From Burkholderiales bacterium (GTDB lineage Bacteria > Pseudomonadota > Gammaproteobacteria > Burkholderiales > Casimicrobiaceae), in the NCBI GenBank assembly GCA_017880805.1, contig JADGRP010000015.1, positions 1 to 58,754 of the forward strand: a stretch of DNA of 58,754 nucleotides. Reading direction: 5' to 3'. This document shows, piece after piece, positions 26,138 through 33,495 of the stretch (positions within the stretch are counted from its first letter, which is position 1; each line of letters opens with the position of its first letter). The notes beneath the pieces were generated by a model, which was not told where the DNA came from, searched no databases, and worked only from the letters and a program-made list of their open reading frames with translations. The translations under genes were made by a program, and so were the position numbers.

Positions 26138-26596
26138 TCACAGCACCGTCATCGCTTTCATACGCCGGTCCATTTCGTCGGGCGCCACGTCCTCGGTATG
26201 GGTCGCAATCGTCCATATGTGCCCCGACGGATCGGTGAGCGTTCCACTGCGGTCGCCGTAGAACTGGTCCTTGAGCGGTTGTGTGACCGTGCCGCCAGCG
26301 CCGATCGCGCCGGCGAACTGCGCATCCACGTCCGGGACGTAGAACATCAGCGAAATCGGCGTTCCGCCAAGGGTCTGCGGCGACTTGTGGCCCATCTCGG
26401 GCGATTCGTCCGCGAGCATGACCATGCCCTCGCCGATCTTGATCTCGGCGTGGCCGATCTTGCCGCCCGGCGCGGGAAGCCGCATCACTTCGGTCGCGCC
26501 GAAGGCTTTCTTGTAAAAGTCGATCGCGCGCGCGGCGTCGCGCACGATCAGGTACGGCGTGACCCCTGCGTAAGCGGCGGGAATGGCTTGGACCAT
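26138..26596 (-). CDS. VOC-superfamily (glyoxalase/PhnB-like) protein
   Basis: A 152-residue protein of the vicinal oxygen chelate fold with paired beta-alpha-beta modules. VTPYLIVRDAARAIDFYKKAFGATEVMR, GHAEIKIGEGMVMLADE and RSGTLTDPSGHIWTIATH are typical of the PhnB/YdcE-like subgroup. Its catalytic role is unknown. The ATG at 26596 lies behind GGAGATG; the longer track ORF adds 14 residues without similarity. Minus strand, downstream of the Cdd1 gene. Confidence 0.9.
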   Translation of the reverse strand: MVQAIPAAYAGVTPYLIVRDAARAIDFYKKAFGATEVMRLPAPGGKIGHAEIKIGEGMVMLADESPEMGHKSPQTLGGTPISLMFYVPDVDAQFAGAIGAGGTVTQPLKDQFYGDRSGTLTDPSGHIWTIATHTEDVAPDEMDRRMKAMTVL

Positions 26597-26671
26597 GGAA
26601 CATCTCCTTCTAGGGTGCAAACAAGAGCAGCCGGGCACCTTGCGCTGCGCGATCGACGACGCGCCCGGATT

Positions 26672-27001
26672 TCAGCGCGCCGATGAACCGGAACTTCGTT
26701 TGCGTGCGCGCAGGGCCAGCGCACGTTTGCGTTCCGCGGTAAACGCCCACCAGGGTTTCGGAGGTCCTCCTTCGACGAAACGCACCGCGGCGATGAACGT
26801 ATCGAGCAGACACGGATCGTGCCGCACGCCGGTCCGGCGATTGAGCTTTTCGTAAAGCGCGTACGGATCCTTGTGCTTCAATTGGGCAGGGGCACGAATT
26901 CCGAGCTCGCGCAAGTCGGCGGCGATCGATTTGCCGACATTCGGAAGATCTTCGAGCGCGATAATTTTTGCGCGGTCGGTGCGGCGTATCTTAGTTGCCA
27001 T
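26672..27001 (-). CDS. Cdd1-type helix-hairpin-helix protein
   Basis: A 109-residue protein. LEDLPNVGKSIAADLRELGI is a helix-hairpin-helix motif; KDPYALYEKLNRRTGVRHDPCLLDTFIAAVRF and KPWWAFTAERK match the 'pathogenicity locus' (Cdd1, TfoX C-terminal-like) family. It may bind DNA; the function is uncharacterised. I chose the ATG at 27001 behind GAGGG rather than the track start at 27031, which overlaps the lexA stop. It directly follows lexA and so may be SOS-coregulated. Confidence 0.85.
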   Translation of the reverse strand: MATKIRRTDRAKIIALEDLPNVGKSIAADLRELGIRAPAQLKHKDPYALYEKLNRRTGVRHDPCLLDTFIAAVRFVEGGPPKPWWAFTAERKRALALRARKRSSGSSAR

Positions 27002-27024
27002 TAGTTTCCCTCGGTTGCCCTCAG

Positions 27025-27744
27025 TTACCATTGCTCGCTGCTGCGGACCAGCCCGACGGCAATCCCTTCGATCGCGAACGCGGTCGTCCTGGGATCGACG
27101 ATGATCGTCGCGAACTTGGAGTTCTCGGCCAACAACACGATGTCGCGTCCACGACGTTTGAATCGCTTGACCGTCACCTCGTCGTTCAGGCGCGCCACGA
27201 CAATCTGTCCCGAATGCGCATCGCTCGTCTTATGCACCGCGAGCAAGTCGCCGTCGAGAATGCCGACGTCGCACATGCTGGCGCCGCGCACGCGCAGCAG
27301 ATAGTCCGCGCGCGGCGCGAAGAGTTCCGGGTCGACGCGGAAGTGCGCCTCGACATGCTCCGCCGCGAGTATCGGACTGCCTGCCGCGACATGACCGACG
27401 AGGGGCAGCGCGCCCTGCACCGGCTCGCCCGGAATTTCCATGAGCCTCAGTCCGCGCGAGGCGCCGGGCACCAGCTCGATCGCGCCTTTTTTCGCCAGCG
27501 CCTGCAAATGATCTTCCGCGGAGCTCGGCGTCGAAAAACCCAGGCCGGTCGCGATTTCGGCGCGCGTCGGCGGCATGCCGCGCACCTCGAGGAAGCCTCG
27601 AATCCAGTCGAGCACTTGCCGCTGGCGCGGAGTGAGTCGCCTCGGCAACGGGTTCGCATGATCCGCTGCGCGCTGAAGAAAAGCGCCTTTTTTGGCATAA
27701 GCGCCATGAGGGCGATGGGGGCGACGAAGCATTCGAGTACCCAT
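27025..27744 (-). CDS. lexA: LexA repressor
   Basis: The SOS-response repressor and self-cleaving protease. The 239-residue form has a winged-helix DNA-binding domain ([16 protein letters not shown] to [15 protein letters not shown]), an Ala121-Gly122 cleavage site in GHVAAGSP, Ser156 in RGASMCDVG and Lys193 in DEVTVKRF. About 36 residues (basic, Arg/His-rich) precede the usual start near LTPRQ, with no internal ATG to shorten it. A sigma70 promoter ends so close to the ATG that the message would have a leader of about 12 bases. No canonical CTGT-N8-ACAG box was seen at the promoter. Confidence 0.95.
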   Translation of the reverse strand: MGTRMLRRPHRPHGAYAKKGAFLQRAADHANPLPRRLTPRQRQVLDWIRGFLEVRGMPPTRAEIATGLGFSTPSSAEDHLQALAKKGAIELVPGASRGLRLMEIPGEPVQGALPLVGHVAAGSPILAAEHVEAHFRVDPELFAPRADYLLRVRGASMCDVGILDGDLLAVHKTSDAHSGQIVVARLNDEVTVKRFKRRGRDIVLLAENSKFATIIVDPRTTAFAIEGIAVGLVRSSEQW

Positions 27745-27762
27745 TGAATATACGGTATGTGA

Positions 27763-27790
27763 ATTATAGCCGGCAGACCTGGAGAGTCAA
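27763..27790 (-). promoter_or_regulatory. Sigma70 promoter of lexA
   Basis: On the minus strand TTGACT and a perfect TATAAT are 16 bases apart. The -10 box ends 18 bases before the lexA ATG. Between them is the small inverted repeat ATAC-C-GTAT, a possible operator half, but not a classical LexA box. Confidence 0.75.
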
Positions 27791-28011
27791 GCCGGTTGCA
27801 CGCGCTCAACACGGGACATCGCAAACCCCGAACCAAGGTCGGGCTGGACGGCGCGGCGACCCGGGCGGCGTTTTGAATTCCTCCGGCAACGTCATATAGT
27901 GGCCGGGCAAGGTCGTCGATTTCCGCTACGCTCTCACCTTCGCCGCTCGCCGACAGAGCCCGCGGCGTTGTTTTCTCCACTGCACGTCATTCCAGGGAAG
28001 GGGACCCGCTG

Positions 28012-28278
28012 ATGAACCTGAACACAGTCGCCATTGCATTGGTCGCGATCGCCGCAATGCTTCCACAGTCGGCCGCGATCGCTCAGACGCCTCCGGCGAG
28101 CGCGGCGGCGGAGACCGCAGCCATCATGCAGGCGGAGGCCCCGAAAAAGCCACTGACGCGCAAGGAGGCCCGAGCGCTCAAAGAAAAAGCCGACGCGCGT
28201 CTGTGTCTCGAATTCCCGACCCAACTGATGGTCGTCAAGTGCGCCGAAAAGTACCGGCTGAACAAGCGCGAGACTTGA
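28012..28278 (+). CDS. Small secreted hypothetical protein
   Basis: An 88-residue protein with a Sec signal peptide (core TVAIALVAIAAMLPQSAAI, likely cut after AQ). The mature part is short, charged and Lys/Arg-rich: KKPLTRKEARALKEKADARLCLEFPTQLMVVKCAEKYR. It has two Cys (in RLCLEF and VKCAEK) that could form a disulfide. GGGAAGGGG precedes the ATG. I do not recognise a named family and no function is offered. It stands alone between lexA and ppc. Confidence 0.65.
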   Translation: MNLNTVAIALVAIAAMLPQSAAIAQTPPASAAAETAAIMQAEAPKKPLTRKEARALKEKADARLCLEFPTQLMVVKCAEKYRLNKRET

Positions 28279-28344
28279 TTGCCGGTATCCGCGTCATCTT
28301 CGCTCCGACGGCCACCCTCGCGTCCGGCGTCGCTTGGCGCCGTC

Positions 28345-31101
28345 TCACCCGCTGTTGCGCAACCCCGCGGCGAGCCCGTTGATCGTCAAATGTATTCCGC
28401 GTTTGGTACGTTCGTCTGTCTGGCCTGAGCGATAACGGCGCAGCAGCTCGACCTGCAGGTGATTGAGCGGATCGAGATAGGGAAAGCGGTCGCGGATGCT
28501 GCGCGCGAGCGTCGGGTTGTCGTACAGCAGCGTCTTCTGCCCGGTTATCGCGTGTACCAGCTCGATGGTCCGCCGATGCTCCGCGGCGATCCTCGAAAAG
28601 ACTTTGTCCCGCGTCGCCAGGTCCGGAACGAGATCGGCGTAGCGCGACGCGACCGCAAGGTCGGTCTTGGCCAGCACCATCGCCATGTTCGACATGACGC
28701 TCTTGAAGAACGGCCAGCGCGCGACCATTTCGGAAAGCAGTGACAATCCGTCGCGATGGCTCGCGAGCCAGACGTCGACCGCGGCACCGAAGCCGTACCA
28801 GCCCGGCAGCATCAGACGGCATTGTCCCCAGCTGAACACCCACGGTATGGCGCGCAAGTCCTCGATCTTCGCCGATGCGGTGCGCGACGCCGGCCGGCTG
28901 CCGATATTCAGCTCGGCGATCTCGGCGATCGGCGTCGCGGCGCGAAAATAGGCGATGAATTCCGGCGTGTCGTAGACCAGCGCGCGATAGGCGGTAAGCG
29001 CATGCGCGGCGAGCTCGGTCATGGCGGCGTAGTACGCTTGCGCACGATCGCCGAGTTGCTCGATGTCGAGCAGGCTCGCTTCCAGGGTCGCCGCGACCAG
29101 CGTCTCCAGATTGCGCCGGCCCAACTCAGGATCGGAATACTTGCTGGCGATGATTTCGCCCTGCTCGGTGATGCGCAGGCCGCCGGGAACGCTGCCCGCG
29201 GGCTGCGCCAGGATCGCCTCGTAGCTCGGGCCGCCGCCGCGTCCCACGGTTCCTCCGCGCCCGTGAAATAAGCGCAGCTTGACGCGCGAATCGCCAAACG
29301 CGTCGACCAGCGCAAGCTCGGCGCGATAAAGCGCCCAATTGGCGGCGAGGTAGCCGCCGTCCTTGTTGCTGTCCGAATAGCCGAGCATGATTTCCTGCCA
29401 GTCGCCGCGTCCTGCCAGCCATGCGCGGTAGCACGGCAAGGCGAATGCGGCGCGCATGATTTCGGACGAACGCTCCAAATCGTCGATGGTCTCGAACAAG
29501 GGGCTGATGTTGAGCGCCAGCGCGTCGCCGCGCAGAAGGCCGGCTTCCTTCAGCAGAATGCCGACCTCGAGCAGATCGCTGACCGACGCACATTTGGAGA
29601 TGACGTAGTTCGGCAGCGCCGTCGCGCCGAACCGCGCGTGGATGTCCGCCGCGGCACGCAGGATCGCTAGCTCGGAGGCGGTCTGCGGCGAGTATTCCAG
29701 GTGTGGCGAAAACAAGAGGCGCGGCCCGCCAAGTTCTCTGACCAGCAACGCGACCCGGTCCGCTTCGGCAAGTTTGGCGTAGTCATCGGCGACACAGGCG
29801 CGGGCCAACAGCTCGCCGACCACGCTTTCGTGCACGTCCGAGTTCTGGCGCAGATCGAGCATGGCAAGGTGAAACCCGAACACTTCGACGGCACGAATCA
29901 GCGGATCGAGCCGGCCCGCGGCAATGAGCTGTGCGCCGTGCGTCGCCAGCGAGGTCCTTAGGATCGACAGATCGGCCACCAGTTCGGCCGGCGTCGCATA
30001 GGGTTCGAGCGTCGACTGCGGCGCGCGCGGCGCAACATACTGTCCGAGCACGCGCGCTGTCGCAGCGACGCGAGCGTAGACGCCGATCAACGCCTGCCGA
30101 TAGGGCTCGTCCCTGCGGTGCGGATTGGCGTCGTGTCCCGCCTTCGCCAGCGCCAACAGCTCTGCGGTCGGCGTCACCAATCGCGTGGACGGCGACAGCT
30201 CGCCGCCGAGTCGGTGCACTTCGTCGAGATAGTGAGCAAATGCCACGCAGGCCTGCGCTCGGATCGCATACTGCAGCGTCTCTGCGACCACGGTGGGATT
30301 ACCGTCGCGATCACCGCCGATCCACGAGCCGAGCCTCAGGAACGCTGGCAGATGCAGCTCATCGGTCGCGCCGAGGCGCTCTCGCAGGCTACGCTCCAGC
30401 ACGGCGTAGAGCTTGGGCACCTCGGCCAGAAATGTGTAACGATAATACGCGAGCCCGTTGTCGATTTCGTCGAAGACGCGAAGCTTCGACAATCGCAGCA
30501 TCGACGTCTGCCACAGTCCCAGGACTTCGCGATAGAGGCCGGCCTCCAGCGCTTCCGCTTCGTCGGGCGTCAGAACGACGCGGTCGCGCCACTGCAACAA
30601 CCGCGCGATCTCGCGCTCGCTATCGAGAATGCTCCTGCGCTGCACTTCGGTCGGATGCGCGGTCAGCACGGGGCTCACCAGCGCATCGTCGAACCAGCGC
30701 GCAAGCGTCTCGCCGCCGACCCGCGCCTGCGCAACGCGATCGAGTGCGTGCAGGAGACTTCCGATCTGCGGTGCGGAGCCCGCCAGCGCATGGGCGCGGC
30801 GGCGCCGGTTCTGATGCACGTCCTCGGCGATATTGACCAGGTGCGAGAAATACGAAAACGCCCGGACGACATCGAGTGCCTGGGCGATCGGGAGCTCGTT
30901 GAGCAGAGTGTCCAGCTCGTGTTTGACGGCGGGGGCATCCTCCACGCCCGCACGCCGAAAACCAATAGCGGTCTGCCGGATCGCTTCGATGCACGCAAAG
31001 CCCTGCTCGCCCGTCTGCGCGCGCAATACGTCGCCCAGAACGCGGCCGAGGAGGCGCGTATCTTCCTTGAGCGGAAGGTCTTTATCGGTCGCGGGGTCCA
31101 T
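28345..31101 (-). CDS. ppc: Phosphoenolpyruvate carboxylase
   Basis: A 918-residue enzyme that carboxylates PEP to oxaloacetate, replenishing the TCA cycle. The catalytic His is in LTAHPTEVQRRS; the conserved MLGYSDSNKDGGYLAANW and FHGRGGTVGRGGGP loops and the extreme C-terminal GLAAGLRNSG are all intact. Length is normal. The TAACT/CAACT-type repeats at 31113-31145 lie just upstream. Encoded alone on the minus strand. Confidence 0.97.
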   Translation of the reverse strand: MDPATDKDLPLKEDTRLLGRVLGDVLRAQTGEQGFACIEAIRQTAIGFRRAGVEDAPAVKHELDTLLNELPIAQALDVVRAFSYFSHLVNIAEDVHQNRRRRAHALAGSAPQIGSLLHALDRVAQARVGGETLARWFDDALVSPVLTAHPTEVQRRSILDSEREIARLLQWRDRVVLTPDEAEALEAGLYREVLGLWQTSMLRLSKLRVFDEIDNGLAYYRYTFLAEVPKLYAVLERSLRERLGATDELHLPAFLRLGSWIGGDRDGNPTVVAETLQYAIRAQACVAFAHYLDEVHRLGGELSPSTRLVTPTAELLALAKAGHDANPHRRDEPYRQALIGVYARVAATARVLGQYVAPRAPQSTLEPYATPAELVADLSILRTSLATHGAQLIAAGRLDPLIRAVEVFGFHLAMLDLRQNSDVHESVVGELLARACVADDYAKLAEADRVALLVRELGGPRLLFSPHLEYSPQTASELAILRAAADIHARFGATALPNYVISKCASVSDLLEVGILLKEAGLLRGDALALNISPLFETIDDLERSSEIMRAAFALPCYRAWLAGRGDWQEIMLGYSDSNKDGGYLAANWALYRAELALVDAFGDSRVKLRLFHGRGGTVGRGGGPSYEAILAQPAGSVPGGLRITEQGEIIASKYSDPELGRRNLETLVAATLEASLLDIEQLGDRAQAYYAAMTELAAHALTAYRALVYDTPEFIAYFRAATPIAEIAELNIGSRPASRTASAKIEDLRAIPWVFSWGQCRLMLPGWYGFGAAVDVWLASHRDGLSLLSEMVARWPFFKSVMSNMAMVLAKTDLAVASRYADLVPDLATRDKVFSRIAAEHRRTIELVHAITGQKTLLYDNPTLARSIRDRFPYLDPLNHLQVELLRRYRSGQTDERTKRGIHLTINGLAAGLRNSG

Positions 31102-31262
31102 GGCTGAATAGGTTGTTAACTGAGTTGGCGACTAAGTTAGCAATTGCGTGGCCGGCTACGTCGGCCTGCGCGGTCGCGCGGAAACGCGAAGCGCCGCGTT
31201 CGATTGTAGCGAGTTTCGCCGCGATGTCGCCGCGATCGATCGTGCTGCACCGTCGCGGTGCG

Positions 31263-32363
31263 CTACTCCTCGGCGAAGGCCTGCTTGAGTTCCTGAGCCA
31301 GCTTCCACACCGCGGACGCGTACAGCCGGCTCCGGTTGTACCGGGTCAGCACGTACCAGTTGTTGAACACCATCCAATAGCTGGGCTCGGCCTCTTCTTC
31401 GAGCATTAACACTCCCGTCGGGTCCGCGCCGGGTGCTTCGGGAATGCCGCTGACGCTGACGCCGTCGTGCCGCCACGATTGCAGCGACCGCTGCTCGGAG
31501 ATGCCGCCATCGAGCACGCGTTCGACCTGGTCCAGCTTGTCGACGTCGATCTCCGCAGGCTGCATGACGGGGTCATCCGCCAGCCAGCCATGGCGGGCCA
31601 GATAGTTGGCGACGCTGCCGATGGCGTCGTCGACGTCGCCTGCCAGATCGATTTTTCCATCGTCATCGTAGTCGACCGCGTAATCGCGCAGACTGCCGGG
31701 CATGAATTGCGGCAGTCCCTGCGCGCCGGCGTACGACCCTTTGGGCGCGAGTGGAGAGGTATTCTGTTCACGCATTAGCAACAGGAACTGCTTCAGCTCG
31801 TTGCGAAAAAACTCGGCGCGCCGCGGATAGTCGAACGCGAGCGTCGTCAAAGCGTCGGCAACGCGGTAGGAGCCGGTATTGCGGCCGTAAAACGTTTCGA
31901 CTCCGATGATCGCGACGACAATCTCGGAGGGCACGCCGAATTCGCTTTGCGCGCGCTCGAGCGTTCTCTCGTTCGCGCGCCAGAAGGCAACGCCGGCGTC
32001 GATCCGCGCGGAGCTTAAGAACCGTGGTGCGTATTCGTACCATTTCGGCGGCGCAAGCACCGGCCGCGACATCGCGTTGACGACCGATTGCTGATAGCGA
32101 ACCTTGGAGAAAAAGCGCCGCAGCGCGCGTGCGTCGAAGTCGTAGTCGGCGACCATCTCATCGATGAATGCACTCACCTCCGGGCGATGCGCGTAGCTCG
32201 CCGGAACCGCCGCAGACGGCGCCGCAGTCGCCGCTGACCCGGCGAGCAATGCAGCAAGCGCGATTCCGCGCAATGCGGCAGACGCAATTCCGGGCAATGC
32301 GGCGAGAACGATTCCGCGCATTCCCGCTCGCGCGAGCATCGCCTGTTGCGCAATCGTTGTCAT
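31263..32363 (-). CDS. mltB: Membrane-bound lytic murein transglycosylase B-type
   Basis: A 366-residue peptidoglycan lytic transglycosylase of family GH103. The signal region carries three tandem octapeptides (RGIVLAAL, PGIASAAL, RGIALAAL). The catalytic domain starts near EVSAFIDEM. The catalytic Glu is in IGVETFYGRNTGSYRV; AQGLPQFMPGSLRDYAVDYDDDGKIDL and SVANYLARHGW follow. No lipobox Cys is seen, so it may be periplasmic rather than a lipoprotein. It is transcribed divergently from pyrD. Confidence 0.93.
   Translation of the reverse strand: MTTIAQQAMLARAGMRGIVLAALPGIASAALRGIALAALLAGSAATAAPSAAVPASYAHRPEVSAFIDEMVADYDFDARALRRFFSKVRYQQSVVNAMSRPVLAPPKWYEYAPRFLSSARIDAGVAFWRANERTLERAQSEFGVPSEIVVAIIGVETFYGRNTGSYRVADALTTLAFDYPRRAEFFRNELKQFLLLMREQNTSPLAPKGSYAGAQGLPQFMPGSLRDYAVDYDDDGKIDLAGDVDDAIGSVANYLARHGWLADDPVMQPAEIDVDKLDQVERVLDGGISEQRSLQSWRHDGVSVSGIPEAPGADPTGVLMLEEEAEPSYWMVFNNWYVLTRYNRSRLYASAVWKLAQELKQAFAEE
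32247..32318 (-). repeat. Three 24-bp tandem repeats in the mltB signal peptide
   Basis: The DNA repeats a unit built on GGAATCGTTCTCGCC/GGAATTGCGTCTGCC-type segments and encodes (R/P)GI(V/A)(L/S)AAL three times. This extends the hydrophobic core of the signal peptide by whole octapeptide steps. Confidence 0.8.
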
Positions 32364-32434
32364 GGGCGGCGAATGTTATCATCCGGCCCGCACGCGCTGA
32401 GCTGTGCCTGCCTACGCGATCTTGCCTTTCATTC

Positions 32435-33472
32435 ATGCTCTACCCATTTTTTCGCCCCCTGCTGTTCAAATTCGAGCCGGAGACGGCGCACGAGCTGGCA
32501 TTTGCGGGCCTCGACATCGCGACGGCTCTCGGCGTCGCGCAAAGGGCCGCGCTGCATGTAGTCCCTTCTCCGGTCGAGGCGATGGGGCTCTCATTCCCGA
32601 ATCGTATCGGGCTCGCCGCTGGCGTGGACAAGAACGCCGTTCACATCGACGGCCTGGCGACATTCGGTTTCGGCTTCATCGAATGCGGCACGGTGACTCC
32701 CCGACCGCAGCCAGGCAATCCCAAACCGCGGATTTTTCGCTTGCCCGAGGCAGAAGCCATGATCAACCGCCTCGGGTTCAATAACCACGGCGTCGATCAG
32801 TTTATCGCCAACGTGATGCGGTCGCGTTTTGGGAGACCGGGACCGAACGCAGGCATTCTGGGCCTTAATATCGGTAAGAATTTCGATACGCCGAACAACC
32901 TCGCCGCCAACGATTACCTGACCTGCCTGCGATCCGTGTATCCCTACGCGAGCTACGTCACGGTGAACATATCGTCGCCGAACACCAAGGGATTGCGCGA
33001 GCTGCAGGAAGGCGCCGCGCTTGAGAAGCTGCTGGGGACGCTCAAAGCGGAGCAGACCAAGCTCGCGCAAAGACATCGAAAATATGTGCCTCTGGTCGTG
33101 AAGATCGCTCCCGATCTCTCCAGGACCGAGATTCAACTGATTGCCGCCATCCTGATGCAATACAAAGTCGACGGTGTCATTGCGACCAATACCACCGTCG
33201 ACCATGGCGCGGTTGCGGGCCAAACACATGCCGAAGAAGAGGGCGGCTTGTCCGGGCGCCCGCTCAAGGACAAGGCGACGGCGGTGATCCGGATCCTTGC
33301 CAAAGCGCTCGACGGGTCGATGCCGATCATCGGCGTCGGCGGCATCATGTCGGGCGCGGACGCGGCGGAAAAAATCGCCGCCGGCGCCACGCTGGTACAG
33401 ATCTATACGGGACTCATTTACAAGGGGCCGAAGCTCGTCGCCGAGATTGCCGAAGCACTGGCGCAAACTTAG
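32435..33472 (+). CDS. pyrD: Dihydroorotate dehydrogenase (quinone), class 2
   Basis: A 345-residue membrane-associated flavoprotein that oxidises dihydroorotate to orotate with quinone. The N-terminal helix MLYPFFRPLLFKFEPETAHELAF is the class 2 membrane and quinone part. The barrel carries GLAAGVDKNA, NRLGFNNHG and the catalytic Ser in VNISSPNT; the FMN phosphate site is IGVGGIMSGADA. The start is the ATG at 32435; the track ORF start at 32168 runs through the divergent mltB gene. Confidence 0.97.
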   Translation: MLYPFFRPLLFKFEPETAHELAFAGLDIATALGVAQRAALHVVPSPVEAMGLSFPNRIGLAAGVDKNAVHIDGLATFGFGFIECGTVTPRPQPGNPKPRIFRLPEAEAMINRLGFNNHGVDQFIANVMRSRFGRPGPNAGILGLNIGKNFDTPNNLAANDYLTCLRSVYPYASYVTVNISSPNTKGLRELQEGAALEKLLGTLKAEQTKLAQRHRKYVPLVVKIAPDLSRTEIQLIAAILMQYKVDGVIATNTTVDHGAVAGQTHAEEEGGLSGRPLKDKATAVIRILAKALDGSMPIIGVGGIMSGADAAEKIAAGATLVQIYTGLIYKGPKLVAEIAEALAQT

Positions 33473-33495
33473 GCGCCGTGCGGCGCGAGCTCGCG

